64,000 nucleotides of DNA, taken from the NCBI GenBank assembly GCA_031256035.1, contig JAIRRJ010000087.1, positions 81,434 through 145,433 on the forward strand, in the 5' to 3' direction. The notes beneath the pieces were generated by a model. It was not told the DNA's origin. It saw nothing but the letters and a program-made list of their open reading frames with translations, and made no database searches. This stretch comes from Treponema sp. (GTDB taxonomy: Bacteria > Spirochaetota > Spirochaetia > Treponematales > Breznakiellaceae). Position 1 is the stretch's first letter. The number at the start of each line of letters is the position of its first letter. A program made the position numbers and the translations under genes. Shown piece by piece: positions 1 to 7,274 of this stretch.

Positions 1-944
1 CGAATGAGGGCGTTTTTACCGACCATCTTTTTCACACCGTGGGTAAGCATGAGTGTAACGATGAGCGCCAGCGTTTCGGGAACTGCCGCAACCGCGAGCG
101 TTACCGCCAGTAAAATCAAATGCCAGATTTCCTGTTTTTGTATCAGCCCGATCATGAGCAGGGTAAAAGCCGCCACTACCGCGATGGCGCTGATCATCTT
201 GCCGAGTTTATCCAGCCTGACCTGAAGCGGTGTTTTATTCTTTTTAGTGTAATTGAGATAACCCGCAATTTTTCCGATTTGCGTATGCATTCCTGTTGCA
301 ATAACAACCGCATTCGCATGTCCGTTCACCACAAGGCAGCCGGAGAAAACCATGTTTATGCGGTCTCCCAGCGGGGCGTTTTCTTTGGTCAAGGCATCAG
401 TATTTTTTTCGGAGGGTTCGCTTTCACCGGTTAAAGACGCTTCGTCAACAGCAAAACTTTCACAGTCCAGAATACGCGCGTCAGCAGGCACAAGGTCGCC
501 GCTTTTCAGAACAACAATATCGCCGGGTACAACAAGCGTTGTATCAATTTCCTGCTTAACGCCGCCTCTGATCACAAAACAAGTCGGGCTGTTCAGTACC
601 GATAACGCTTCAAGCGCTTTTTCCGCGCCGCGCTCCTGAGTGATTGCCAAAATCATGTTCATTATAACAATGGAAACAATTACAACAGGTTCGATAAATC
701 CATACCCTTCGCTTATCGCAAGCGCCAAAGACAGACCTGCTGCCAATAACAGAATGATTACCGCGACATCCTTTAATTGACGCAGCATTTGCATTACCAG
801 ACTTTCTTTCTTTTTTTCGGCGAATTTATTCAGTCCGAATTTAGCTTGTCTTTCTACAGCTTCTTTTTGAGTTAATCCTTTCTGCCCGTCCGTATTTTGT
901 TCTTTTAATACGGTTTCTTTGGTCATGTTGTACCAATTATCCAT
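1..944 (-). CDS. Calcium-type P-type ATPase, N-terminal part (cut by window edge)
   Basis: Cation pump of the P2 (Ca2+/Na+-like) ATPase group, acting in the inner membrane. The gene runs off the left edge, so only the first ~314 residues are visible. They start MDNWYNMTKE and contain the cation-ATPase N-terminal region (LTQKEAVERQAKFGLNKF), the M1-M2 hairpin, the actuator-domain LTGESEP motif near residue 175 and the M3-M4 region. The phosphorylation motif DKTGT lies outside the window, so ion specificity cannot be judged. M4 reads VPETLALIVTL where the classical Ca2+ pump motif is PEGLP. The ATG at 944-942 is preceded by GGAGGG at 956-951 with 6-base spacing, which fixes the start. It is divergent from the tRNA-Gly gene. 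Confidence 0.9.
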   Translation of the reverse strand, partial: MDNWYNMTKETVLKEQNTDGQKGLTQKEAVERQAKFGLNKFAEKKKESLVMQMLRQLKDVAVIILLLAAGLSLALAISEGYGFIEPVVIVSIVIMNMILAITQERGAEKALEALSVLNSPTCFVIRGGVKQEIDTTLVVPGDIVVLKSGDLVPADARILDCESFAVDEASLTGESEPSEKNTDALTKENAPLGDRINMVFSGCLVVNGHANAVVIATGMHTQIGKIAGYLNYTKKNKTPLQVRLDKLGKMISAIAVVAAFTLLMIGLIQKQEIWHLILLAVTLAVAAVPETLALIVTLMLTHGVKKMVGKNALI

Positions 945-973
945 TGCTGTCCCTCCAATATAACAACGCCGGC

Positions 974-1002
974 TTGACAGAGACCCATCATCCGGCTAGA
1001 CT
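974..1002 (+). promoter_or_regulatory. Sigma70 promoter of tRNA-Gly
   Basis: TTGACA at 974-979, a 17-base spacer and TAGACT at 997-1002, ending 12 bases before the tRNA 5' end. The -35 matches the consensus exactly. Confidence 0.8.
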
Positions 1003-1014
1003 GAAATCCCTTGT

Positions 1015-1085
1015 GCGGCCGTCGTATAACGGCATTACCCTAGCTTCCCAAGCTCGTGACGCGGGTTCGACTCCCGTCGGCCGCT
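1015..1085 (+). tRNA. tRNA-Gly (CCC anticodon)
   Basis: A 71-base cloverleaf. The acceptor stem GCGGCCG (1015-1021) pairs with CGGCCGC (1078-1084), with discriminator T at 1085. The anticodon loop is TTCCCAA, giving anticodon CCC. The T arm is GCGGG-TTCGACT-CCCGT. The anticodon stem has one apparent U-C mismatch. CCA is not encoded. Confidence 0.92.
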
Positions 1086-1110
1086 GTTGATTTTCATTAA
1101 AGAGTTTCAG

Positions 1111-1142
1111 AGTTGTTCGGAAACATCAGTTTACGAACAACT
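1111..1142. repeat. Inverted repeat 1 of 3 between the tRNA genes
   Basis: AGTTGTTCG (1111-1119) is perfectly complementary to CGAACAACT (1134-1142), with a 14-base loop. It lies 25 bases after tRNA-Gly. No T run follows, so it may act as a processing signal, a weak terminator or a REP-like element. Confidence 0.6.
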
Positions 1143-1156
1143 TCCTTATTATAAAA

Positions 1157-1190
1157 GCAGTTTTGTCGGACTTTTGTCCGATAAAACTGC
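1157..1190 (+). terminator. Hairpin 2 of 3, terminator-like
   Basis: A 15-base stem, 1157-1171 with 1176-1190, and loop TTTT; the only non-Watson-Crick position is a G-U on the + strand. It is the strongest hairpin between the convergent tRNA genes and could end transcripts from either side. It lacks a clear downstream U tract. Confidence 0.55.
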
Positions 1191-1192
1191 AA

Positions 1193-1229
1193 GACTTGTG
1201 AGACAACCAACCGGGTTGTCGAACAAGTC
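1193..1229 (-). terminator. Nested hairpin 3 of 3, next to the tRNA-Arg 3' end
   Basis: The outer stem is GACTTGT (1193-1199) with ACAAGTC (1223-1229). The inner stem is GACAACC (1202-1208) with GGTTGTC (1214-1220). It starts two bases past the 3' end of the minus-strand tRNA-Arg, a natural place for a terminator or 3' processing signal. Confidence 0.5.
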
Positions 1230-1231
1230 AT

Positions 1232-1304
1232 TGATCCAGGGCCGAATCGAACGGCCGACCTGCCGCTTAGGAGGCGGCCGCTCTATCCCCTGAGCTACTG
1301 GACC
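1232..1304 (-). tRNA. tRNA-Arg (CCT anticodon)
   Basis: A 73-base cloverleaf on the minus strand. Acceptor GGTCCAG pairs with CTGGATC (one G-U), with discriminator A at 1232. The anticodon arm is GCCGC-CTCCTAA-GCGGC, giving anticodon CCT. The T arm loop is TTCGATT. CCA is not encoded. Confidence 0.93.
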
Positions 1305-1313
1305 GGATAGCAT

Positions 1314-1342
1314 AGATTAGCACTCAGGGCGGTCAATGTCAA
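1314..1342 (-). promoter_or_regulatory. Sigma70 promoter of tRNA-Arg
   Basis: Read on the minus strand: TTGACA (1342-1337), a 17-base spacer, TAATCT (1319-1314), then 9 bases to the tRNA 5' end. Confidence 0.8.
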
Positions 1343-1355
1343 CTTTTGGCGCCTC

Positions 1356-1384
1356 TTGCTTTTGACCGGCTTTTTTACTAGACT
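1356..1384 (+). promoter_or_regulatory. Candidate promoter of the lolA-like gene
   Basis: TTGCTT (1356-1361), a 17-base spacer and TAGACT (1379-1384). The -10 is the same TAGACT as at tRNA-Gly. The expected start leaves a leader of about 20 bases containing GAGG. Confidence 0.5.
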
Positions 1385-1412
1385 GGAAATATTGAATTTA
1401 TTGAGGATTGCA

Positions 1413-2087
1413 ATGCCAAGACAAAGATTTCTCCTGTTTTTTTTATTGATTTTTAACGTCTCTTTTATTTTCGCACAGGAGATAATTACCGCGGAGCGGT
1501 ATTTGGAAACGGTATCGGAACGGTATGCCCTAATCAAGGATTACGAAGCCAACATCGTCATGCGTTCCAGTAACACCGATATGACCGGAAGAGTGAGCCA
1601 CCTTGCGCCGTCTTTTTTGCGGATTGATTTTTCAAGGCCTGCGGAACAGGTGATTGTTTTTAACGGCGAAATGCTCACTGTTTATCTGCCGGAGTTCAGG
1701 GCAGTGTTGAGTCAGAGCATCAACCGAAGATCAGGAGCTTCATTCGCAAGCGCTCAAGGGCTTAACCAGCTCAGGCGCGGTTATGTTCCGACTTTTGTTA
1801 CCGATCCCGAGCCTGTCCCGCTGGATAGTAATTCCAGGGAGAAGGCGGTAAAATTGCGCCTGACAAGACGTTCTGTTTCGGAAGGATTTCGGGAGATAAT
1901 TTTAAGCATCGATCCGGATACAAAATTGATACGCCGTATCGAAGGACGCACAATTGCAGACGGCGAGGTACGTTTCGATTTTACAAATATCAGAATCAAT
2001 CAGGGAATTCCGGAACAGCGTTTTATTTATGATTCTCCGGCATCGGCAAATATGTTTAACAATTTTCTTTTCAGGGATTCTGATTAA
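1413..2087 (+). CDS. lolA: LolA-like periplasmic outer-membrane lipoprotein carrier protein
   Basis: Likely periplasmic carrier of the LolA/LolB fold, moving lipoproteins from the inner to the outer membrane. This fits a window rich in lipoproteins. The 224-residue product starts MPRQRFLLFFLLIF with a signal peptide ending near FIFAQ, followed by the family pattern of early hydrophobic strands (residues ~45-90: FLRIDFSRPAEQVIVFNGEM) and a C-terminal half with DPDTKLIRRIEGR. The ATG at 1413 is chosen over an upstream in-frame start because GAGG sits at 1403-1406 and the signal peptide then begins correctly. The RodZ-like gene follows 15 bases downstream, probably in one operon. Assignment is by fold pattern, not close identity. 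Confidence 0.75.
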   Translation: MPRQRFLLFFLLIFNVSFIFAQEIITAERYLETVSERYALIKDYEANIVMRSSNTDMTGRVSHLAPSFLRIDFSRPAEQVIVFNGEMLTVYLPEFRAVLSQSINRRSGASFASAQGLNQLRRGYVPTFVTDPEPVPLDSNSREKAVKLRLTRRSVSEGFREIILSIDPDTKLIRRIEGRTIADGEVRFDFTNIRINQGIPEQRFIYDSPASANMFNNFLFRDSD

Positions 2088-2102
2088 GGTTCGGAGGATA
2101 TT

Positions 2103-3212
2103 GTGGAATCTCTGGGTGAAAAACTGCGAACCGCCCGTAATGAAAAAGGGCTTAGTTTTGATCAGGTCAGCCGCGAAACAAATATTTCGATTCGGTATAT
2201 TGAAGCCATGGAAACGGAAAATTTTTCCGATTTCCCCGGCGAACCGTATATTTTAGGCTTTCTAAAAAATTACGGCGCGTATCTTGATCTTGATGTTCAA
2301 AAATTGCTTTCACTTTACAGGGCGCTCAGAATTCAGGAACAGCCTGTTCCGGTTGAGCAGCTTTTAAAACCTCGCTCGAATCTTCCGAAAATTCTCATAA
2401 CTATCGCGGTTGTTCTTTTTGTTTTGGGCGCGGGAGGCGGAGGCGTTTATTATCTGCTCCGTGTCAGGCCGAAAAAGCCGCCAGTTGTTGCACCTGTTAG
2501 CCGGTCTCCTGTGGAGCACGTAATGGAAGGCAGTTCAATGGACAGGCGGTTATACAAAAATGATTCGATACTGATACCGATAGATACCGATATGTACAAA
2601 CTGGAACTTTCCAATCTGGGTGAAGCGGTAACAATCCGCACTCCGGGAGGTTCGGTAATTCTAGATCTCAGTCAGGAAGCAAATGTCGATCTTAATAATG
2701 ACGGAATTCCCGATTTACGCATAACGGTAGCTGATTTCGCAAAAAACAACGCTGATGTGGGAGTATTGCTCCATTTTTACAGAATCGAGAGCGTTTCAAT
2801 TCAAGATACAATGGCAGATGTTCCGGGAAATACAGCCGGAATAATGAATGTCCCGATTTCCGCAAGTACTACAGTGATTCCATCGACACCTAACGCATAT
2901 CCGTTTACCTTGCAGTCAAGTTTTCAGGGTTACTGCATGTTCCGCTGGGAAGTTCTTCATGAGCGCGACAGGCGGGACAGAAACGAGCGGTATTTCAGGC
3001 GTTCGGATGAACTCAATATTCAGGCGCAAAACGGCATCCGCCTCTGGGCGTCAAATGCTCAGGCGGCAAAATTCCAGGTCATAGGCGGCGGACGGACAGT
3101 GCCGGTGGAACTTGGCGCCGCCGGAGAAATTGTGGTAGCTGAAATCCGCTGGGTTCGCGGTGATGACAACCAATTTCGCCTGGTGCTTGTCCGGCTTGAG
3201 ACCGGCAGCTAA
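2103..3212 (+). CDS. RodZ-like membrane HTH protein (HTH_25 / DUF4115)
   Basis: Probable cell-shape or morphogenesis protein of the RodZ type, a single-span inner-membrane protein with a cytoplasmic helix-turn-helix. Residues ~5-70 form the HTH (GLSFDQVSRETNISIRYIEA). One membrane segment lies at about 97-118 (ILITIAVVLFVLGAGGGG). A basic, proline-rich linker and a C-terminal periplasmic domain with a DUF4115-like tail (NIQAQNGIRLWASNAQAAKF) follow. Length 369 residues is typical. The start codon is GTG at 2103, with GGAGGA at 2093-2098. It could be a membrane-bound regulator rather than a MreB partner; no mreB is in the window. Confidence 0.8.
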   Translation: MESLGEKLRTARNEKGLSFDQVSRETNISIRYIEAMETENFSDFPGEPYILGFLKNYGAYLDLDVQKLLSLYRALRIQEQPVPVEQLLKPRSNLPKILITIAVVLFVLGAGGGGVYYLLRVRPKKPPVVAPVSRSPVEHVMEGSSMDRRLYKNDSILIPIDTDMYKLELSNLGEAVTIRTPGGSVILDLSQEANVDLNNDGIPDLRITVADFAKNNADVGVLLHFYRIESVSIQDTMADVPGNTAGIMNVPISASTTVIPSTPNAYPFTLQSSFQGYCMFRWEVLHERDRRDRNERYFRRSDELNIQAQNGIRLWASNAQAAKFQVIGGGRTVPVELGAAGEIVVAEIRWVRGDDNQFRLVLVRLETGS

Positions 3213-3220
3213 CATTCTTT

Positions 3221-3240
3221 GCGCGGGGAACTTCGTTGCA
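3221..3240 (+). repeat. Dispersed 20-bp element, copy 1 (before rimO)
   Basis: GCGCGGGGAACTTCGTTGCA, one mismatch from the copy at 38058. It fills most of the 30-base spacer between the rodZ-like stop and the rimO ATG. Confidence 0.8.
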
Positions 3241-3242
3241 AG

Positions 3243-4622
3243 ATGTACTATTTTCTTGATCCCTTCGGCTGTGTAAAAAATCAAGTCGATGCCGAAAACA
3301 TGATGGCGCATCTTAATAATGCGGGGTGGGAGATCGCGCCTGATGCCGAAAATGCCAATCTTATCATAGTTAATTCCTGCGGTTTTATCGAAAGCGCCAA
3401 GAAGGAATCCATTAACGCAGTCCTGAACTGGCGAAAACTCTATCCTGAAAAAAAAATACTCCTCGCAGGCTGCCTTTCACAGCGTTACGCGAATGAACTG
3501 GCGGAAACTCTTCCTGAAACTGATGGTTTTTTTGGTGTTGATGACATTTCGAGAATAGTTGAAAAAGTAGAATTGATAACAGGGAACAGGGGGTTGCCAC
3601 CACAGAAAAACAGCGACACCTTTTCAAGACCACTGCTCTCTCTGCCCGGTTCGGCTTACGTAAAAATCAGCGAAGGCTGCGACAACCGCTGTTCTTTCTG
3701 CGCCATTCCGCTTATTCGTGGCGGCCTTCACTGCCGGACAATTCCCGAAATTTTAGCTGAATGTAAGGGGCTGCTGGATCGAGATATAAGGGAACTGTGC
3801 ATCATCGGGCAGGACATCGGCTCCTATCATTCGGCGAACGGCGATTATTCGGCGAACGGCGGCTTGCCGGAACTGCTGGGAGCAATTTCTACGTTGAAAG
3901 GCAAGGGTCAATTCTGGGTGCGCCTCTTGTACATTCACCCCGATCATTTTCCACTACCCATTCTCGACATCATGGAAAAAGATGCGCGTTTTCTTCCTTA
4001 CTTTGACATTCCATTCCAGCACGCTTCGGCAAAAATTCTTGCCGCCATGAACCGGCGCGGCACAGCGGAATCACACCTTGCGTTAGTTGAAACCATCCGC
4101 CGCCGCCTTCCGCGCGCTGTTATACGCTCAACATTTTTGCTGGGGTTCCCCGGCGAAACAGAAGAAGATTTTGCCAGTCTGCTGGATTTTCAGGAAAAGG
4201 CGCGCCTTGACTGGCTTGGCTGCTTTGCCTACTCGCGGGAGGAAGATACGGCGGCGTATTCCATGCAGGCGCAGGTTCCAAAAAAAACAGCCGCCCGCCG
4301 GAAACAAATTATCGAAGAGCGGCAGATACCTATATCAGAAAAAAACATGGATCGCTTTGCTGGTCAAACAGTTGATGTGCTGATTGAAGAAAAATTTGGA
4401 AGCAATGCAGATAACGCAATATCATCAGACAGCACACTGTCAGAAAACAATGAAATCTACTGGCTCGGGCGGCTCTACTGCCAGGCCCCGGACATTGACG
4501 GCGCAGCGGTAATAGTCAGCAATGATGCAGAGAACGCAAATTTGACACCGGGGACTTTTGTTTCCTGCAAGGTCATTGCCCGCCGGGGGATTGATCTTTT
4601 GGTTAGTAATAATGTTCTGTAA
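3243..4622 (+). CDS. rimO: Ribosomal protein uS12 (S12) methylthiotransferase RimO
   Basis: Radical-SAM methylthiotransferase that adds a methylthio group to an aspartate of ribosomal protein S12, using two iron-sulfur clusters. The N-terminal UPF0004 domain has its three cysteines in YFLDPFGCVKNQVDAE, VNSCGFIESAKKES and LAGCLSQRY; the first motif is diagnostic of RimO rather than MiaB. The radical SAM triad is EGCDNRCSFCAIPLIRG. A TRAM-like region ends the 459-residue protein. An in-frame TTG at 3219 would add eight residues encoded by the 20-bp element; the ATG at 3243 is preferred because the family begins there, but no clear Shine-Dalgarno precedes either. A small 18-bp duplication (3829-3843 and 3847-3861) adds a SANGDY repeat. 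Confidence 0.95.
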   Translation: MYYFLDPFGCVKNQVDAENMMAHLNNAGWEIAPDAENANLIIVNSCGFIESAKKESINAVLNWRKLYPEKKILLAGCLSQRYANELAETLPETDGFFGVDDISRIVEKVELITGNRGLPPQKNSDTFSRPLLSLPGSAYVKISEGCDNRCSFCAIPLIRGGLHCRTIPEILAECKGLLDRDIRELCIIGQDIGSYHSANGDYSANGGLPELLGAISTLKGKGQFWVRLLYIHPDHFPLPILDIMEKDARFLPYFDIPFQHASAKILAAMNRRGTAESHLALVETIRRRLPRAVIRSTFLLGFPGETEEDFASLLDFQEKARLDWLGCFAYSREEDTAAYSMQAQVPKKTAARRKQIIEERQIPISEKNMDRFAGQTVDVLIEEKFGSNADNAISSDSTLSENNEIYWLGRLYCQAPDIDGAAVIVSNDAENANLTPGTFVSCKVIARRGIDLLVSNNVL

Positions 4623-4660
4623 ATATTTAGAACTTACCCCCCTATGACCGCAGCGCGTAC

Positions 4661-4678
4661 GGCTTGCTGAAGCAAGCC
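4661..4678. repeat. Perfect hairpin downstream of rimO
   Basis: GGCTTGCT-GA-AGCAAGCC, an 8-base perfect stem between convergent rimO and the methylase gene. The following TTCGTTTACTCGTCAT resembles text next to the hairpin at 35478-35495, so it is probably part of a dispersed repeat. The rest of 4623-4735 holds no gene. Confidence 0.5.
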
Positions 4679-4735
4679 TTCGTTTACTCGTCATGTTAGC
4701 CTCTTCCGGCGCTGGGACGTTTAGAATTTACTCAG

Positions 4736-5596
4736 CTACACCCCTGCGGGTGCAACCGATTGTCCCCACTTTTGCATAACAATTCCAAAAGCCACAGAAA
4801 CATTGAGAGAGCCTTTTGCGCCGTAACAAGGGATTGATACTCTGCCCAGAGACGCGTCCGCCACAGCAAGAGCCTGCGGACTGAGCCCCAATTCTTCGGA
4901 ACCGGCGATGAGCAGCCCCTGGCGCGGAAAAGGGAATTCAGCCAGCGGGATACCTCCGGTCTCAAGCGCGAAAACAGGGACGGTCAATTCATCCGCAGTA
5001 AAAAGTTCGCGGCGTTCCCAGGGCAAAACTTCCACGCAGCCCATCGCTGTCCGATTTGCCCGTTTGTGCAGCGGATCGGCGCAGAATGGCGACAAAAATA
5101 TCTTTTCCGCGCCGAAACTTTCGGCGGTGCGGAACATGGCGCCCACATTGAAGGGTGAGCGTATGTCTTCAAGATAAACCATCATCCCCGCAAAGACGCG
5201 CCGCCGGGAGGGATCAAGACGCCCATCGCTGCCGGTAAAATCCCAGTCCGCCTGACTGCGTCCGGTTTCAGCTAACAGAAGATGTTTTACGGTGTTGAGG
5301 GCGCGTATGAGCATAGCGGCGGTATTTTCGGCGGATTCAAGACCCGCCGTCAGTTCGAAAATTTTTGCCGCGCTGGTAAGAGCCTTCTGTTTTTTCGCCG
5401 AAAAAAGCGCGTCTCCTGCAAGCGATTTGGCGGCATTTGCAAAAAATTCCAGTTCGGAGGCGCTTAGGTTTATGCGCGTAACAGATGAAGATTTCTCTGT
5501 GAGGCAGAGCCGGTTTTCCGCCTCGGCAAAGATTTTCGCTGTTTTCCGCAGCCGCAGAGAGCGGGGCAGTTTTTCCAGTTTTTGCAGAGGTATCAT
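4736..5596 (-). CDS. SpoU/TrmH-family RNA 2'-O-methyltransferase
   Basis: SPOUT-class methyltransferase that methylates a ribose 2'-OH of rRNA or tRNA with S-adenosylmethionine; the exact target cannot be read. The three SpoU motifs are in order: NVGAMFRTAESFGA (motif 1), GLLIAGSEELGLS (motif 2) and GSLNVSVAFGIVMQKW (motif 3). The ~150-residue N-terminal extension is charged and unrecognised. The ATG at 5596 is chosen because AGGGGG at the very end of the RNase H gene sits 11 bases upstream; a GTG at 5617 is an alternative. It is the last gene of the RNA ligase - RNase HI - methylase operon, eight bases after the RNase H stop. Confidence 0.85.
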   Translation of the reverse strand: MIPLQKLEKLPRSLRLRKTAKIFAEAENRLCLTEKSSSVTRINLSASELEFFANAAKSLAGDALFSAKKQKALTSAAKIFELTAGLESAENTAAMLIRALNTVKHLLLAETGRSQADWDFTGSDGRLDPSRRRVFAGMMVYLEDIRSPFNVGAMFRTAESFGAEKIFLSPFCADPLHKRANRTAMGCVEVLPWERRELFTADELTVPVFALETGGIPLAEFPFPRQGLLIAGSEELGLSPQALAVADASLGRVSIPCYGAKGSLNVSVAFGIVMQKWGQSVAPAGV

Positions 5597-5604
5597 ATTT
5601 AAGC

Positions 5605-6006
5605 TTACCCCCTGCACAAAAAATCAGCACGTTTCATAAATTCGTTTGATAACCGTTTTTCCCACTTCATCGCAAAACTTACCGGTGCAGGCGATTCGTT
5701 AAATTCTTTCAGTATCGTTTGAATCCCCCTGATATTGGGGTTTCTCGTAACGTTGGCAATATTTCCGTTCACCTTGGCGATCATCGCCTGTGAATCGGTG
5801 GTTAGTATATAATTTGCCGGATGATCTTTGGCGTATTGCAACGCCCTGAAAATTCCTTCGGACTCGGTATCATCGTTGCTGGTAGAGGCGGAAATACCGA
5901 ATGTTCCCGATTCTTCATGGATGATTTTCTCGTCCTGCACAACCACAAAAGCCCATTTTTCAGGACCGCCGTCTGTGTAAATATAAACATATTTTTTAGA
6001 AGCCAT
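5605..6006 (-). CDS. RNase HI-family ribonuclease
   Basis: Compact type I RNase H fold of 133 residues that would cut the RNA strand of RNA-DNA hybrids. The catalytic acidic set is visible: Asp in IYTDGG, Glu in TESEGIFRAL, Asp in LTTDSQAM and a late Asp in KRADFLC. There is no hybrid-binding domain. It starts with ATG seven bases after the RNA ligase stop and ends eight bases before the methylase ATG, so all three are likely one transcript. Whether it is the housekeeping RNase HI or a specialised partner of the ligase is open. Confidence 0.88.
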   Translation of the reverse strand: MASKKYVYIYTDGGPEKWAFVVVQDEKIIHEESGTFGISASTSNDDTESEGIFRALQYAKDHPANYILTTDSQAMIAKVNGNIANVTRNPNIRGIQTILKEFNESPAPVSFAMKWEKRLSNEFMKRADFLCRG

Positions 6007-6012
6007 TTGTTA

Positions 6013-7224
6013 CTAAACACCTTCCACGGCAGGTATCCAATGGCTTTTCAACTCTTTGTATTCGATTTTATTGTAAAGAGTTTCAAGATCGGCGTCTTCC
6101 TTGATCGTTTCAAAAAGAAAAGATGAAATGGGCTTGTATTGGGTCAGGACAAACATGGCGTATCGCTTCTTCGCCTCTTTTGGATTGTCCGTGCAATCCT
6201 GTTTGCATTGATTGTAATGAGCGGCGGCTTTTTCGCAAAGGTTTGCGACATTGTTTCTGAACCCAACCCACTCGGCGATAATTTCTTCGGTCTTGGGACG
6301 GATTTCCGGCCACGCGGCAAGGGCATCGTCAATGCTTCCCTGTTTTATCGCCATAAAAATCCGCTCATTGGAAAAATGATCTTCACCTTTCAGGAAAAAA
6401 AGACTCCGGTAGTGATCGGTTTTAATTTTGATGCGGTTAAAATTTCCGTCCTGCACAACAACTCCCTCACGGTCATTGGTGTCGATGGACTTGCACAAAG
6501 CGATAACCTCATCAATGTTTTTCAGCGGATAAATCTTCGGTGTCGCGAACGTCATCCCGAAATTTTCTACTGCCCATTCGGGAGTATGCTCCTGCCCCTG
6601 AGGATCGCGGCAGCCGAGAAGGATCAGTTTTGTTTCGCGGTAGGGTACAATAATTTTATTGTAGGGGGATGTCAGCTCAAACATGAATGTCCACATCACA
6701 GGCAGGCGCTCAATTTCTTTTTCATGCCCGCGCAGGGCGTAATCCCGAAGAGAGGCAAAAGTGTAGGGCGGACTTTGGTTCTCATCGGTTGGCGCGGGAA
6801 ACAGTTCGGGAACTTCAACCCCAATATCAAAACTTCCGTTGGTTGTCCACAGATCATTGCCGTCTTTTTCTTTCAGCAGCTTCAACAGCGAGCCGTCAAG
6901 CTTGTCCCGCACATACAGGGTGTTGTTCCAGTCGATGGGGTCGGCTCCGTTTTCACCGTAGTTGGTAAATTTAAAAAACGGCATCAGGTAGGGTTTGATC
7001 GTTCCATCCTCACGAAAATCATAAACCGAACCTCTGCAGCAACGGACAATGGGATTTGTAAAATCAGATTCAAATTGGCTGTATTTGAACATGACAAGAT
7101 TGGGACGGATTTGATGGCGCTTAACTTTCACGCAGTATGGCGGCTTAGCGAGTTCCGCTTCAAAGCTATCAGGATTTTTTTTTATAAAATTGGTCAAGTA
7201 ATCCCAACTGTCATACTGTCCCAT
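6013..7224 (-). CDS. T4 Rnl1-type RNA ligase
   Basis: ATP-dependent RNA ligase that seals RNA 5'-phosphate and 3'-OH ends through an adenylated lysine. The nucleotidyltransferase motifs are present: motif I YVRDKLDGSLLKL (lysine ~123), motif III/IIIa TFMFELTSPYNKIIVPY, motif IV REGVVVQDG and motif V NRIKIKTDHY. The TSPYNKIIVPY style and a helical C-terminal domain (~290-403) match the T4 RnlA (Rnl1) group rather than Rnl2. Length is 403 residues. No polynucleotide kinase/phosphatase partner is nearby. It leads the operon with RNase HI and the SpoU methylase. No Shine-Dalgarno precedes the ATG, and a TATACT hexamer lies only six bases upstream. Such ligases are mostly known from phages, but no other phage genes are seen here. 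Confidence 0.88.
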   Translation of the reverse strand: MGQYDSWDYLTNFIKKNPDSFEAELAKPPYCVKVKRHQIRPNLVMFKYSQFESDFTNPIVRCCRGSVYDFREDGTIKPYLMPFFKFTNYGENGADPIDWNNTLYVRDKLDGSLLKLLKEKDGNDLWTTNGSFDIGVEVPELFPAPTDENQSPPYTFASLRDYALRGHEKEIERLPVMWTFMFELTSPYNKIIVPYRETKLILLGCRDPQGQEHTPEWAVENFGMTFATPKIYPLKNIDEVIALCKSIDTNDREGVVVQDGNFNRIKIKTDHYRSLFFLKGEDHFSNERIFMAIKQGSIDDALAAWPEIRPKTEEIIAEWVGFRNNVANLCEKAAAHYNQCKQDCTDNPKEAKKRYAMFVLTQYKPISSFLFETIKEDADLETLYNKIEYKELKSHWIPAVEGV

Positions 7225-7230
7225 GCAGGC

Positions 7231-7269
7231 AGTATACAGTGGATAGCAGTTATCGGATAGTGGTATGAT
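7231..7269. promoter_or_regulatory. Divergent -10 elements of the RNA ligase and helicase genes
   Basis: The 50-base gap holds a minus-strand TATACT (7236-7231), six bases before the ligase ATG, and a plus-strand extended -10 TGG-TATGAT (7261-7269), five bases before the helicase ATG. Neither gene has a good -35 or Shine-Dalgarno, so both mRNAs may be leaderless. Confidence 0.45.
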
Positions 7270-7274
7270 AAATT

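Noticed and set aside
1087..1293. Short plus-strand reading frame between the tRNA genes
   Set aside because: It runs through three hairpins and into the tRNA-Arg gene, so it is not a protein gene.
3219..3242. TTG start giving RimO the extra N-terminus MRGELRCK
   Set aside because: The peptide is encoded by the dispersed 20-bp element and RimO proteins begin at the following methionine.
6013..7224. RNA ligase as part of a prophage
   Set aside because: No capsid, integrase, terminase or att-like repeats nearby, and base use is like the neighbours; an old acquisition cannot be excluded.
6013..7224. A T4-like Pnkp/Rnl1 tRNA repair pair
   Set aside because: No polynucleotide kinase/phosphatase gene is found within the window.
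6139..7260. Long plus-strand reading frame (373 codons) opposite the RNA ligase gene
   Set aside because: It is the antisense shadow of the ligase, whose catalytic motifs fix the real strand; the translated text has no domain pattern and no Shine-Dalgarno.
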